This document shows, in pieces, positions 25,400-34,374 of a DNA stretch of 64,000 bases (position 1 is its first letter; every line of letters starts with the position of its first letter). Origin of the DNA: Phaeocystidibacter sp965659725 (lineage in GTDB: Bacteria; Bacteroidota; Bacteroidia; Flavobacteriales; Schleiferiaceae); NCBI GenBank assembly GCA_965659725.1, contig CBFHXG010000008.1:1-64000 (forward strand), in the 5' to 3' direction. The translations under genes were made by a program, and so were the position numbers. The notes beneath the pieces were generated by a model, which saw only the letters and a program-made list of their open reading frames with translations, did not search any database and had not been told where the DNA came from.

Positions 25400-27277
25400 T
25401 TATAATTTATCCACACTTCGCTGAATAAACGATGTCAACGCCTCTCCATGAAGCAAGTTCTGCTGTAGCATGGCTAGGTCTGTTGCATCCTTGATGAGTT
25501 GCTTCTGTGCATCATCCTTCGTGTCCAAGATGCGCGATGCCAACGGGTGATTCGTATTTACGATCATCTCGTAGCTTTCCGGGAGCTCACCCATCATCAT
25601 TCCACCACCACCAGTCATTTGCATTTCCTTCATTCTGCGCATGAATTCCGGGACTGTGATGGTCAGTGGAAGTTCCTCACTGTCCATGTTTTCCAAACGG
25701 ACCGTGAATTTGTTCTTGTCGATGTTCGACTCCAACGTCTCTTTCAATTCTTCTTGCTGCTTCTCACTCAATGCCGAACTAATCTCCTCATCTCTCTGGA
25801 TCAACTTGTCAATGGTATCGGCATCAACACGAGCAAATTTCACTTTCTCGTAAGAGCTCTCGAGCTTCTGGATATAGTGAGATGTAAGCGGACTATCAAG
25901 CAATACGACGTCATAGCCCTTCGCATTGGCCTTACTGATGAAGGAGTGTTGAGCCTCCTTGTTTGCAGCGTATAACACTACCGTTTCACCATCCTTGTTG
26001 ACCTGGTTTTCCTTGATCTTCTCCAAGTATTCATCAATGGTGAATTTCTCATCCTTGGTGTTCGCCATCAAGGCAAACTTCTTAGCGCGCTCGAAGAATT
26101 TTTCTTCGCTGAGCATGCCATACTCGATGATCACTTTGATGTCGTTCCACTTCTTCGCGAAGTCTTCTCTATCTGCCTTAAAGAGTTCCTCTAGCTTATC
26201 GGCCACCTTCTTGGTAATGTGTGAGCTGATCTTGCGAACATTGTGGTCGTTCTGCAGATAAGAACGGCTCACATTCAAAGGAATATCTTTGCTATCGATC
26301 ACCCCATGAAGTAAGGTGAGGAAGTCAGGTACAATTCCCTCAACGTGATCGGTTACGAAAACTTGGCTTTGATAAAGCTGGATCTTGTTCTTCTGGATCT
26401 CCATGTTCGGCTTGATACGCGGGAAGAATAGTATCCCCGTCAAGTCGAAAGGATAGTCCACATTCAAATGAATATGGAACAGCGGCTCTTCGAAGGTCAT
26501 CGGATAGAGCTCACGGTAGAATTTCGAATAATCTTCGTCTTCCAATTCATTCGGAGCCTTTGTCCATGCCGGCTCTGTATTGTTGACGATGTTTGGAACC
26601 GTTACTTTTTCTTCTTTGGCATCTTCTCCATCACCTTCTTTACGCGTTTCTTCACGGGTGCCGAATTGAATAGGCACCTGCATGAATTTCGCATACTTGT
26701 CGAGGAGTTCTCCAATGCGAGATTCTTTCAAGAATTCATTGCTATCCTCTGCGATGTGCAAGATGATCTCCGTTCCTCGGTTTTCTTTTTCAACCGTTTC
26801 AAGATTGAACTCAGGATTTCCTTCGCATACCCAATGAACAGCCTCATTCGCCTCTGCCTTGAAGCTGCGCGTCTTGATCTCCACCTTGGAGGCCACCATA
26901 AAGGCAGAGTAGAAACCTAGACCAAAGTGACCAATGATATCGGCACCATCGAGCTTGCCCTCGTATTTCTTCAAGAAGTCTTCCGCACCGGAAAAGGCAA
27001 CCTGGTTGATGTATTGATCTACTTCTTCTGCAGTCATACCCACACCACGGTCGATGATGCGAAGCTGCTTGTTTTCCTCATCGATCTCAACCTTGATGGT
27101 GAGGTCGCCCAATTCGCCTTTTGCTTCTCCAAGGCGACTGAGTTGTTTCACCTTCGTTGTGGCATCAACAGCGTTGGAAACCAATTCACGCAAGAAGATC
27201 TCATGGTCTGAGTAAAGGAACTTCTTGATGATCGGGAAGATATTGTCGGCGGTGACGTTGATCTTGCCGGTGCTCAT
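25400..27277 (-). CDS. htpG: Molecular chaperone HtpG (Hsp90)
   Basis: A 625-residue bacterial Hsp90. The ATG at 27277 gives MSTGKINVTADNIFPIIKK; a longer frame beginning 22 residues earlier has no family character. N-terminal GHKL ATPase motifs are present: YSDHEIFLRELVSNAVDA, DRGVGMTAEEV, FLKKYEG and IGHFGLGFYSAFMVA. The middle domain includes FFPRIKPNME and NVSRSYLQND. The C-terminal domain has a methionine-rich stretch with MTGGGGMMMGELP. It folds or remodels client proteins with DnaK in the cytoplasm. It is divergent from the fabH-like gene with 170 bases between, and has a terminator. No heat-shock operator was recognised. Confidence 0.95.
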   Translation of the reverse strand: MSTGKINVTADNIFPIIKKFLYSDHEIFLRELVSNAVDATTKVKQLSRLGEAKGELGDLTIKVEIDEENKQLRIIDRGVGMTAEEVDQYINQVAFSGAEDFLKKYEGKLDGADIIGHFGLGFYSAFMVASKVEIKTRSFKAEANEAVHWVCEGNPEFNLETVEKENRGTEIILHIAEDSNEFLKESRIGELLDKYAKFMQVPIQFGTREETRKEGDGEDAKEEKVTVPNIVNNTEPAWTKAPNELEDEDYSKFYRELYPMTFEEPLFHIHLNVDYPFDLTGILFFPRIKPNMEIQKNKIQLYQSQVFVTDHVEGIVPDFLTLLHGVIDSKDIPLNVSRSYLQNDHNVRKISSHITKKVADKLEELFKADREDFAKKWNDIKVIIEYGMLSEEKFFERAKKFALMANTKDEKFTIDEYLEKIKENQVNKDGETVVLYAANKEAQHSFISKANAKGYDVVLLDSPLTSHYIQKLESSYEKVKFARVDADTIDKLIQRDEEISSALSEKQQEELKETLESNIDKNKFTVRLENMDSEELPLTITVPEFMRRMKEMQMTGGGGMMMGELPESYEMIVNTNHPLASRILDTKDDAQKQLIKDATDLAMLQQNLLHGEALTSFIQRSVDKL

Positions 27278-27447
27278 GATGTATATAATTTTAGTTCGAT
27301 AAACGTATGATTGTTCTACGCGTTTGAACAATCGATATGCCACTGAATGTTCTAAGAGGATTTGCTGTCAAGTTGTCCGTTTTATGCTGACATTCGCTGA
27401 CAACGTGGAATATGTTTACTTTGTAGTTCATCTAGAAACCGAATACC

Positions 27448-28458
27448 ATGAGTTATACTGCCCGAATCGCAGGCATGGGTTACTATGTTCCAGAGAATGT
27501 GGTAACCAATGACGACCTGTCCAAGTTGATGGAGACCAATGATGAGTGGATCACCGAGAGAACAGGGATCAAAGAACGTCGCTTTGTAAAGGAAGGCGAT
27601 GGAAATACAACGTCTGGAATGGGCGTGAAGGCCGCTAAGATGGCCTTGGAAAATGCAGGGGTTGATAAAGACGATATCGATTTTATCATCTTCGCTACAC
27701 TGAGTCCAGATTACTATTTCCCAGGTCCGGGTGTACTCGTTCAACGTGATCTAGGCATCAAGGAAGTAGGCGCTCTCGATGTTCGAAATCAATGTTCAGG
27801 ATTCGTTTACGCCATGAGCGTGGCCGATCAGTATATCCGTTCAGGTATGTACAAGAATATCTTGGTTATTGGATCTGAACTTCACAGCGGAGGCTTAGAC
27901 ATGACCACACGCGGACGTGGAGTGAGCGTGATCTTCGGCGATGGAGCGGGAGCCGCAGTAGTTACTCGCTCAGAGAAGGAAGGTCAGGGTATCATGAGCT
28001 CTCATTTGCACAGTCAGGGTGAGCACGCAGAGGAACTGGCGTTGATCGGACCAGCTACCACGCGTTGGGTAGATCAGATCATAGAAGATAATGATCCAGA
28101 TGAAACGGATTACTATCCATACATGAATGGCAACTTCGTGTTCAAGCACGCCGTTACTCGCTTTGAGGAAGTGATCAATGAGGCATTGGACGCCAATGGG
28201 TTTAAAGCGGCTGATATTGATATGTTGATCCCGCATCAGGCGAACCTTCGAATTTCACAATTCATCGCCAAGAAGATGGGGCTAGGTCCCGATCAAGTGT
28301 ACAACAACATCATGCGCTACGGCAATACTACCGCGGCATCCATTCCTATAGCATTGACAGAGGCCATTCAAGAAGGAAGGGTGAAGGAAGGCGATCTCGT
28401 TTGCTTAGCAGCATTTGGTTCTGGATTTACATGGGGATCTGTTCTCATGCGCTGGTGA
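27448..28458 (+). CDS. 3-oxoacyl-ACP synthase III (FabH-like KAS III)
   Basis: A 336-residue thiolase-fold enzyme. The catalytic triad of KAS III is in place: Cys116 (RNQCSGFVY), His in PHQANLRI near residue 263, and Asn in YGNTTAASIP near 292. The substrate-binding loop ERTGIKERRF and the GDGAGAAVV motif are also typical. It condenses an acyl-CoA with malonyl-ACP. An insertion near residues 205-235 (ATTRWVDQIIEDNDPDETDYY) lengthens it slightly over E. coli FabH. Bacteroidota carry several KAS III copies, so this need not be the housekeeping enzyme. The neighbours downstream, a CrtA-like and an AlkB-like protein, suggest a lipid or hydrocarbon context, which is inference. Confidence 0.85.
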   Translation: MSYTARIAGMGYYVPENVVTNDDLSKLMETNDEWITERTGIKERRFVKEGDGNTTSGMGVKAAKMALENAGVDKDDIDFIIFATLSPDYYFPGPGVLVQRDLGIKEVGALDVRNQCSGFVYAMSVADQYIRSGMYKNILVIGSELHSGGLDMTTRGRGVSVIFGDGAGAAVVTRSEKEGQGIMSSHLHSQGEHAEELALIGPATTRWVDQIIEDNDPDETDYYPYMNGNFVFKHAVTRFEEVINEALDANGFKAADIDMLIPHQANLRISQFIAKKMGLGPDQVYNNIMRYGNTTAASIPIALTEAIQEGRVKEGDLVCLAAFGSGFTWGSVLMRW

Positions 28459-28488
28459 ACCGAAAGCAATTAGAGGTGTTCACTTTAT

Positions 28489-29178
28489 ATGCTCACATCG
28501 ATCCTAACATTTCGATATAAAGGATTCCAGGATATTCGCTGGGCCTTGGCGCAGATGCGCAACCTACATCCCGAGATGGTCAACGTCTCGGGATTGTCTT
28601 TTTACAAGCTGCTGGGCAGCGGGGCAGGTAATGGCTTTTCCATCTGGCCGGACTTCTCAACCTTTGTGCTTCTCACCGTTTGGGAAACGAAAGATGATAT
28701 GGGTCGATTCAGGGCATCGCATGCCGTTTTAAACGAAATGATGAAGCGATGTGACGAGTGGGGAGGAGCCTTGCTACTGCCGTTCAAGGGCCATGGTACC
28801 TGGAATGGACAACAACCCTTCGAATTCATCGATCAGCCCGAAGGAGATTATCCACTAGCCGTTCTTACGAGAGCGAGTATAGAACGCAAGAAAGCTCTGA
28901 AATTCTGGCGTCGCGTGCCTGGAGTAAGCAAGCACATTCAGAATATGCCAGGTTTGCTTTGGGCGAAAGGAGTGGGGGAGCTACCATTGGTTGAACAGGC
29001 CACCGTTTCCTTCTGGAGAAGTTCTAAAGAGCTCAATAACTTTGCCTATAAACGAGGAGGCAAACATCAGCCCATGGTGAAAATGACACGCGAAGTAGGG
29101 TGGTACAGTGAGGAGATGTTCGTTCGATTCAAAGTTCATGAATGGGAAGGCAGTTTTCAACAGTTTGTTGATATCTAG
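28489..29178 (+). CDS. Spheroidene monooxygenase (CrtA)-like protein
   Basis: A 229-residue protein. The N-terminal segment (MLTSILTFRYKGF), the motif FYKLLGSGAGNGFSIWPDFS and LLTVWETKDDMGRF correspond to the CrtA/spheroidene-monooxygenase-like family. It has a duplicated ferredoxin-like layout; the second half (residues 120-229) shows VSFWRSSKELNNFAYKRG, which parallels the first. CrtA oxidises carotenoids in phototrophs using haem, but most members in Bacteroidota are not tied to carotenoid genes and have no assigned role. No phytoene genes are nearby. It starts 30 bases after the KAS III stop and probably shares its transcript. Confidence 0.7.
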   Translation: MLTSILTFRYKGFQDIRWALAQMRNLHPEMVNVSGLSFYKLLGSGAGNGFSIWPDFSTFVLLTVWETKDDMGRFRASHAVLNEMMKRCDEWGGALLLPFKGHGTWNGQQPFEFIDQPEGDYPLAVLTRASIERKKALKFWRRVPGVSKHIQNMPGLLWAKGVGELPLVEQATVSFWRSSKELNNFAYKRGGKHQPMVKMTREVGWYSEEMFVRFKVHEWEGSFQQFVDI

Positions 29179-29231
29179 ATAGTTAGACTAGATGATGAGT
29201 TTTGGGAATTCTGCGTAAATTCATCCTCCAT

Positions 29232-30323
29232 ATGCAAATACCGTTAAAAGACAGACTGCAATATTTGGCGGTTTTCACGCTCCCTCTCGCCGCTGCTGTG
29301 TCCTTTCAAGCCGAAGGATGGCTCACTTTCATTGCCGTTATCTATTCGTTTGCATTCATCCCTCTACTCGAGCTCTTCTTACCTCCACGAACGTACAATG
29401 ATCCGCCTGAATTGGCGGAGAAGAAGGGTAAGGATCTCTGGTTCGACTTTCTTTTGGTACTCGTTGTTCCCATTCAATATGCATTTGGTATTTGGTTCTT
29501 GTTTGCGGTCTCCGAGCCGGGTTTAGGTACGGTGAGTATCATTGGAAGGATCACTGCTTACGGGATGATGTGTGGGGTAATCGGTATCAATGTGGCGCAT
29601 GAATTGGGCCACCGACCACAAAAGGGCTATCAATTCTTGGCCAAGACATTGCTACTAACTTCCCAATACACACATTTCTTCATAGAGCATAATCGCGGTC
29701 ATCACAAACACGTGGCCACACCGGTAGACCCAAGTACGGCGCGTTTGAATGAACCTGTCATGTTGTTCTGGATCCGCTCGGTCACACAAACCTACAGAAA
29801 GGCATGGCGGCTCGAAGCGCAACGGTTGAAGAGAAAGAAGAAGTCGGTTCTAAGCCTGAACAATGAGATGATCCGTTTTACCCTATTCCAAGTATTGGTG
29901 TTTGGAACCATTTACCTCTTTTTCGGATGGAAGGTGATGTTGCTTTACCTCGCCGCTGCAGTGATGGGCTTCCTGCTCTTGGAAACGGTCAACTACATCG
30001 AACACTATGGGCTGCTCCGCAAGAAGGTTTCGGAACACCGATATGAGAATGCGGGTCCGCAGCACAGTTGGAACAGCGACCATCAAGTGGGTAGGGCCTT
30101 GTTGTTTGAATTAAGCCGACACAGCGACCATCATTTCCGTCCGGCTAAGAAATACCCAACGCTCCAACGTTGGGAGGAAGCGCCTCAAATGCCAACCGGT
30201 TACCCAGGGATGATGCTCTTATCCATTATTCCACCACTGTGGTTCGCGATCATGAACAAGAAAGTGATCACCTATCGGTTGAAGGAAGAGTTGGAGGATT
30301 CGAGGGAGTTGGCGGGGTCTTGA
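29232..30323 (+). CDS. AlkB-like alkane 1-monooxygenase / membrane fatty-acid desaturase-fold hydroxylase
   Basis: A 363-residue integral membrane di-iron enzyme; the ATG at 29232 is chosen over TTG at 29202. Hydrophobic helices occupy about residues 13-60, 75-130 and 220-245. The AlkB histidine boxes are clear: HELGHRPQ, HNRGHHKHVATP, NYIEHYGLLRK and HSDHHFRPAKKYPTLQ. The NYIEHYGL box is diagnostic of AlkB rather than desaturases. The enzyme hydroxylates the terminal carbon of alkanes or related chains with electrons from rubredoxin. No rubredoxin gene is encoded in the window. It starts 53 bases after the CrtA-like gene in the same direction. Confidence 0.88.
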   Translation: MQIPLKDRLQYLAVFTLPLAAAVSFQAEGWLTFIAVIYSFAFIPLLELFLPPRTYNDPPELAEKKGKDLWFDFLLVLVVPIQYAFGIWFLFAVSEPGLGTVSIIGRITAYGMMCGVIGINVAHELGHRPQKGYQFLAKTLLLTSQYTHFFIEHNRGHHKHVATPVDPSTARLNEPVMLFWIRSVTQTYRKAWRLEAQRLKRKKKSVLSLNNEMIRFTLFQVLVFGTIYLFFGWKVMLLYLAAAVMGFLLLETVNYIEHYGLLRKKVSEHRYENAGPQHSWNSDHQVGRALLFELSRHSDHHFRPAKKYPTLQRWEEAPQMPTGYPGMMLLSIIPPLWFAIMNKKVITYRLKEELEDSRELAGS

Positions 30324-30347
30324 GAATTAGATTAAGTAGCCCATAGA

Positions 30348-30641
30348 TCAAGACGTGAACAGGGTATCTATGTCCTGTCTACCAACAATTCTCATTATTT
30401 CTACCTGATCATTTATGACTCTGTAAAAGATGCTATCACTTCCGCATGGGCATCTTCTGTATCCAGGCTTAATTTGATCCACCGCCTCAAAAGCGTTCGG
30501 GTTACTAGCAATAATGTTAAAATATTCGAAGAGAATGTCATAGTAGATGGATGCTTGACGCTCACCAAAATTGACAACACCGAAACCGTAAATGCGAACC
30601 AGATCCTCTTCTGCGTCCGAGGATAGTCTAAACTTAGCCAT
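30348..30641 (-). CDS. ParE/RelE-family toxin
   Basis: A 97-residue protein of the ParE/RelE superfamily: SSDAEEDLVRIYGFGVVNFGE at the N-terminus, the conserved YRRCPCGSDSIFYRV core and the terminal VEIMRIVGRQDIDTLF. The GRQD ending with a preceding RIV is typical of ParE-like toxins, which usually poison DNA gyrase. The start lies 8 bases inside the antitoxin gene, a common arrangement that couples toxin synthesis to antitoxin translation. It is convergent with the AlkB-like gene. Whether the target is gyrase or mRNA cannot be read from sequence. Confidence 0.88.
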   Translation of the reverse strand: MAKFRLSSDAEEDLVRIYGFGVVNFGERQASIYYDILFEYFNIIASNPNAFEAVDQIKPGYRRCPCGSDSIFYRVINDQVEIMRIVGRQDIDTLFTS

Positions 30642-30873
30642 TCATGCGACTCTTAGCCAATAAGAGAATTTCTTCTTTTGATCGATTTGAAAATCCACTT
30701 TGTTCGGCTGAGTCGAGCTTTGATCTCAATGAAGAGAGCTGCTCTTCACGCTTTCTAGCTTGCCTTATGAGATCATTGATCAATTCACTCTTACTGGAGT
30801 ATTCCTGACTTTCAATTTGAGCCCTTAACCATTGGTCGTTTGGTTCTGTAACTGAGATACTTTGTCTTGCCAT
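30634..30873 (-). CDS. ParD-like (RHH) antitoxin
   Basis: A 79-residue protein: an N-terminal ribbon-helix-helix DNA-binding segment (ARQSISVTEPNDQWLRAQIE, then SSKSELINDLIRQAR) and a charged C-terminal part that would wrap the toxin. It precedes the ParE-like toxin by an 8-base overlap. A perfect palindrome at 30883-30902 just upstream of the start is the likely operator for autorepression. This is typical of type II toxin-antitoxin modules. Confidence 0.88.
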   Translation of the reverse strand: MARQSISVTEPNDQWLRAQIESQEYSSKSELINDLIRQARKREEQLSSLRSKLDSAEQSGFSNRSKEEILLLAKSRMNG

Positions 30874-30882
30874 GGTGTTTAT

Positions 30883-30902
30883 TTGGTGTAAATATACACC
30901 AA
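30883..30902 (-). promoter_or_regulatory. Palindromic operator/promoter of the ParDE-type module
   Basis: TTGGTGTA, AATA, TACACCAA: two perfect 8-base arms that start 10 bases before the antitoxin ATG. On the minus strand it contains TATATTTA, close to the TAnnTTTG -7 element, so repressor binding would cover the promoter. Confidence 0.7.
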
Positions 30903-30947
30903 TTCATGGTCAAATTCCATCATGCATAAATGATACTGGTGCAAGTC

Positions 30948-31241
30948 TCACTTATGAGTAAAGGTGAATATCCCGTTTAAGCTCCTCCTGCTTAGTCCAA
31001 ACCACATCAGCATTGTCACAATCCAAACGAGAGAGGCATCCACGATGAAATTGCCGATTAGAACTCCATGCTGAACGTCTCCGTCCATCAAGAATTGGTA
31101 GTAATACGTCAAAGGAAAGCCCACTTCAAAATTCATTCGGCTTTCTTGAGATATGAGTACGGTCGTCAGACTAACCAGAACAAAAGTGTCAGCGGGAAGG
31201 ATTGTGGCATAGATTATCTCAACCGCTACTTTACGGCTCAT
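30948..31241 (-). CDS. Small hypothetical membrane protein
   Basis: A 97-residue protein that I do not recognise. Hydrophobic stretches lie at about residues 5-30 (VEIIYATILPADTFVLVSLTTVLI) and 60-83 (VLIGNFIVDASLVWIVTMLMWFGL), so two membrane helices with a soluble loop are likely. It follows the secreted protein gene on the same strand by 44 bases, so the two may be co-transcribed. There is no independent proof that it is translated, but the clean helices and lack of a competing frame favour a real gene. Confidence 0.5.
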   Translation of the reverse strand: MSRKVAVEIIYATILPADTFVLVSLTTVLISQESRMNFEVGFPLTYYYQFLMDGDVQHGVLIGNFIVDASLVWIVTMLMWFGLSRRSLNGIFTFTHK

Positions 31242-31285
31242 AACTACTTGTTTATGAATGTGTTCAAGCAGATGGCCATATTTCC

Positions 31286-32284
31286 TTAGAACTGATAATT
31301 CAACCGCAACCCGTATTTCGGGAAAGCATCTGCTTGGGCGTCAGGATCCAAAGACCGACCATTGAACACAAACATCATCCTGTAATTCGCCAAACTGATG
31401 CCAGTTTCCCATTGAAAGCCCAAACCACTGTTGAGGTCAGAGGATAGTGGATTCTGATTCACGAAAGCAAAACCGAAATCGAGCATGATGAAGTGCACGT
31501 TGGCCGACCAGCGCAGGTTGAGGTTGTTAACCGCATTCCAATTGTAGAATTCGGCATTCAAGGAAGTTTCAAATCCCATCAATAGGATGTCGCTTATCAT
31601 CAATCCGTATTGCGCATAATACCCAGCGTAGATCCCACCTTTAACGGTCCTGGCGCTAACTGGGCCTCTGTCCACCGCCATCAAGCCAACTTGTGGGTTG
31701 TGCTTCCAGCCTACACTGAACAATGTTTCCAGCGGTCCGGAGGAACCTGGTGAAACACACTTTTTAGTAGGGTCCACTTGGATCATTATATTGCCGAATT
31801 GAGCGACTCCCATTTCGCGATCGATCTCAACTTCAAACCAACCCAATAGCGTGTCACCTTGGTCGATATAATAGAAGGCGTAATACTCAGATCGATCTAG
31901 GGTTGTAACCCATCCTTCCGTTTGGTTGTTTCCGTACCCCATGCTTAAAAGGGGCTGAACCGCACTAGCATTCGATGGGATATATCGAGCGGAGTCTTGG
32001 TGAACGTTCTGGGTATATCCGCTGAGGTAGTCCCAGTCTTCAGGAACCAGCAATCCCATTTTCGGATCCATGAATCGAAAGCCATAGAAACATGTTCCCA
32101 TTGAGCTCGGTACATCATCCGTGCCTTCAGAGGAGATAAACATCATGAGATCGGCCTTCCCGTCTTGGTTGAGATCCTTGTAAGGCTCTTCAATTTGATT
32201 CCCATCACAAGGTTCAGGATAGTCGGGTTGAGCAATCGTAAGTATGGGAAAGAAAATAGCGGAGAACAGGAAGAATAATTTCAT
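31286..32284 (-). CDS. Secreted protein of unknown function
   Basis: A 332-residue protein with a signal peptide (MKLFFLFSAIFFPILTIAQ). Residues 20-175 include a DLNQDGKADLMM segment, similar to FG-GAP/EF-hand-like calcium motifs, and a tyrosine-rich YYAFYYIDQGD segment. The last 140 residues alternate hydrophobic and polar residues and end in LRLNYQF, which suggests a small outer-membrane barrel. I do not recognise the family. It is 25 bases downstream of ftcD on the same strand but has no visible functional link with histidine breakdown. Confidence 0.65.
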   Translation of the reverse strand: MKLFFLFSAIFFPILTIAQPDYPEPCDGNQIEEPYKDLNQDGKADLMMFISSEGTDDVPSSMGTCFYGFRFMDPKMGLLVPEDWDYLSGYTQNVHQDSARYIPSNASAVQPLLSMGYGNNQTEGWVTTLDRSEYYAFYYIDQGDTLLGWFEVEIDREMGVAQFGNIMIQVDPTKKCVSPGSSGPLETLFSVGWKHNPQVGLMAVDRGPVSARTVKGGIYAGYYAQYGLMISDILLMGFETSLNAEFYNWNAVNNLNLRWSANVHFIMLDFGFAFVNQNPLSSDLNSGLGFQWETGISLANYRMMFVFNGRSLDPDAQADAFPKYGLRLNYQF

Positions 32285-32309
32285 GCTTCCAATATACAGG
32301 ATGAGCTGC

Positions 32310-33323
32310 TTATTTCCTCTCCATCACTCTTTCGATCACCCGCTGTTCTACGTCAAATTCCCGGCGATGACTCAGTTTTAAGAAGTGAACGGCATTGAGC
32401 ATGGATGGTAGATCTCCCGGCTCAGGTACGCCTAGATCCCTGGCCGATTGCACCAACACTTCCTGTGGAATCAAGCCGATCAATTCAGACCCAAGCACTT
32501 CAATGCCTATTTTCTTGGCCTCTCGGCGAACGGCTTCGTACACTCTACCTGGACTACATTTTCTGATATCAACAATATTGGTGCTCACTTGAGCATTGCC
32601 GTATTCCGGTATCACCCATCCAATGGCTTTAACCCCTTTCAGCAGACCAGGCAGGCGTTCTGTGCTGCCATCTTCATGGAACACAAGCTGACCTCTTTCT
32701 CGCACGATCTCGGCGATGTGCTGGGCCATATCCACATTATCCGTATCGAGATCTATGTTGAAGGCGATCAAGAAATGCCTAGCTCCGATCACACTCGCTC
32801 CCGAGCCACGCCATTTTTCATCCTTGAAACTACCAAAATCGGGTTCCCACATTGGGTCGGTAGATTTCCAGTCGAGTGCCTCGTATTCACCCCTTCGGAT
32901 GTAAGCCAAGTTCTTGCGTTTTTCCGTGGTGGCCGACGCTTCGTAGAAGTAGCCCGGGATTCCCAATTCCTCCCCAACGCGATAACCTAACTGTCTGGCG
33001 AGTTCAGCCGTCTCCTTGAGCGTAATTCCGTGTAGAGGCACAAAAGGACAAACATCCACTGCGCCTTGTCGAGGGTGTTCACCCGATTGAGTGCGCATAT
33101 CGATCGAGCGTTGGGAAACTTCAAATAGTCTAAAGGCTGCTTCTGATACTTGCGCAGGCGGACCAACGAAAGTAAATACGGTTCGATTGGCGCCCTGTCC
33201 TGGGTCAACGTGCAGGAGGTGTACATCTTCAACCGACCCTATCGCTTCTGCCATTTGATCGATAATAGCTCTGTCTCTTCCTTCACTTACATTCGGTACG
33301 CATTCGATTAGGGGAGTAGACAT
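32310..33323 (-). CDS. ftcD: Glutamate formimidoyltransferase
   Basis: A 337-residue protein matching the formiminotransferase half of FtcD: IECVPNVSEGRD at the N-terminus, HVDPGQGANRTVFTFVG, HPRQGAVDVCPFVPL and GIPGYFYEASA. It moves the formimino group from N-formimino-glutamate to tetrahydrofolate. The cyclodeaminase half found in the bifunctional animal enzyme is missing, so that activity must come from a separate FchA. The ATG at 33323 is used because the family starts right before LIECVPN. It is the last gene of the hut operon, 13 bases after hutG. Confidence 0.88.
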   Translation of the reverse strand: MSTPLIECVPNVSEGRDRAIIDQMAEAIGSVEDVHLLHVDPGQGANRTVFTFVGPPAQVSEAAFRLFEVSQRSIDMRTQSGEHPRQGAVDVCPFVPLHGITLKETAELARQLGYRVGEELGIPGYFYEASATTEKRKNLAYIRRGEYEALDWKSTDPMWEPDFGSFKDEKWRGSGASVIGARHFLIAFNIDLDTDNVDMAQHIAEIVRERGQLVFHEDGSTERLPGLLKGVKAIGWVIPEYGNAQVSTNIVDIRKCSPGRVYEAVRREAKKIGIEVLGSELIGLIPQEVLVQSARDLGVPEPGDLPSMLNAVHFLKLSHRREFDVEQRVIERVMERK

Positions 33324-33336
33324 GGCAGACGTGTTT

Positions 33337-34374
33337 TTATTTCTTGAGTTTTCCTTTGATGGCATCAGCAACCAAACACGCAATCACTTTACTGAGTTCA
33401 GATAATTGATGTGGAGAAGCTAATCCGGCTGAACCCTCGCAAATATGGAGGTATCTCGACTCGTCTCGCTGAGTGGTCTTGTAGATGTATTGTCTCGCTT
33501 GCTCCAATGTGAATCCGGTGGGAGTAGCAGCGCTCACTGGGATGCCTGGGATACTATCGAGATCGAGTTCAATTCCAAATGGACCTTCGGCCACAAAGTC
33601 GATTGAATCGCCAATGGCCTGATGGAATGGCAATATCTCACGAACTGCGATGTCTTCGAACGTGCTGTAGCGCAGGTCGGGATCCTGACGAAGGATATCC
33701 ATCATTTCCTGTGAATTATAGCTCTCATGCAGACCAACAACAGCATATCGATCTAGCACACCATTTTCATGGGCATATCTAAATCCATTACCGGAGTGAC
33801 GGCCTTCCATCGCGCGATAATCGGCATGAGGGTCCAGGTTGATCACAGATAGCAGGTCCTCATGCGTGTCGTACCACGCAGTGATGATCGGATAGGCATT
33901 GTTATGACCACCGCCGATCACAATAGGGAAGAGACCAGCTTTGTAGATCTCGGCAACAACGCTTCTCACTCTATCGTCCAGTTGCTGAGTAAGCTCGCGC
34001 AAGGCATTCAAACCCTGAGGCGTGTCTTCGCGTAGTTCTTTCGCCTCGGTCATGAGGTCTTCAGTAGCAATACTTCCCAAGAGAAGGATGTCATTTCCTC
34101 GCAAAAAGAAATTGTCTTGGATATTACATAGACCTTTCAGCGCTGGTTCCCAGGTCGATGAAGCTCCTGGTCGGCCGCAATTGGCTCGAATACCCACATC
34201 TTCGGGAATGAACAACACAGCGAACTTAGCGCCGGTTGCCTTTAAGGCCGATTCGAAATCGCCTTCCTCATCCAAGAGGTGCATGGTTTCACCCAGCTTT
34301 TGTTCTCCGGCACGAACTGAAGTGTGCGAGAGTACAAAGGGTCTGTCAAAGAGGTTGAGCAAATTGTCCATCAC
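33337..34374 (-). CDS. hutG: Formimidoylglutamase (arginase-family HutG)
   Basis: A 345-residue ureohydrolase-fold protein. Metal-binding motifs of the arginase family are GGGHNNAYP (His), NLDPHADYR (Asp-His-Asp) and ELDLDSIPG (Asp-x-Asp). The N-terminal region is somewhat longer than in arginases. It would hydrolyse N-formimino-glutamate to glutamate and formamide. It overlaps the universal stress protein by 4 bases (ATGA). FtcD, encoded next, acts on the same substrate by another route, so the operon keeps both. Agmatinase or another guanidino hydrolase is possible, but the hut context favours HutG. Confidence 0.82.
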   Translation of the reverse strand: MMDNLLNLFDRPFVLSHTSVRAGEQKLGETMHLLDEEGDFESALKATGAKFAVLFIPEDVGIRANCGRPGASSTWEPALKGLCNIQDNFFLRGNDILLLGSIATEDLMTEAKELREDTPQGLNALRELTQQLDDRVRSVVAEIYKAGLFPIVIGGGHNNAYPIITAWYDTHEDLLSVINLDPHADYRAMEGRHSGNGFRYAHENGVLDRYAVVGLHESYNSQEMMDILRQDPDLRYSTFEDIAVREILPFHQAIGDSIDFVAEGPFGIELDLDSIPGIPVSAATPTGFTLEQARQYIYKTTQRDESRYLHICEGSAGLASPHQLSELSKVIACLVADAIKGKLKK

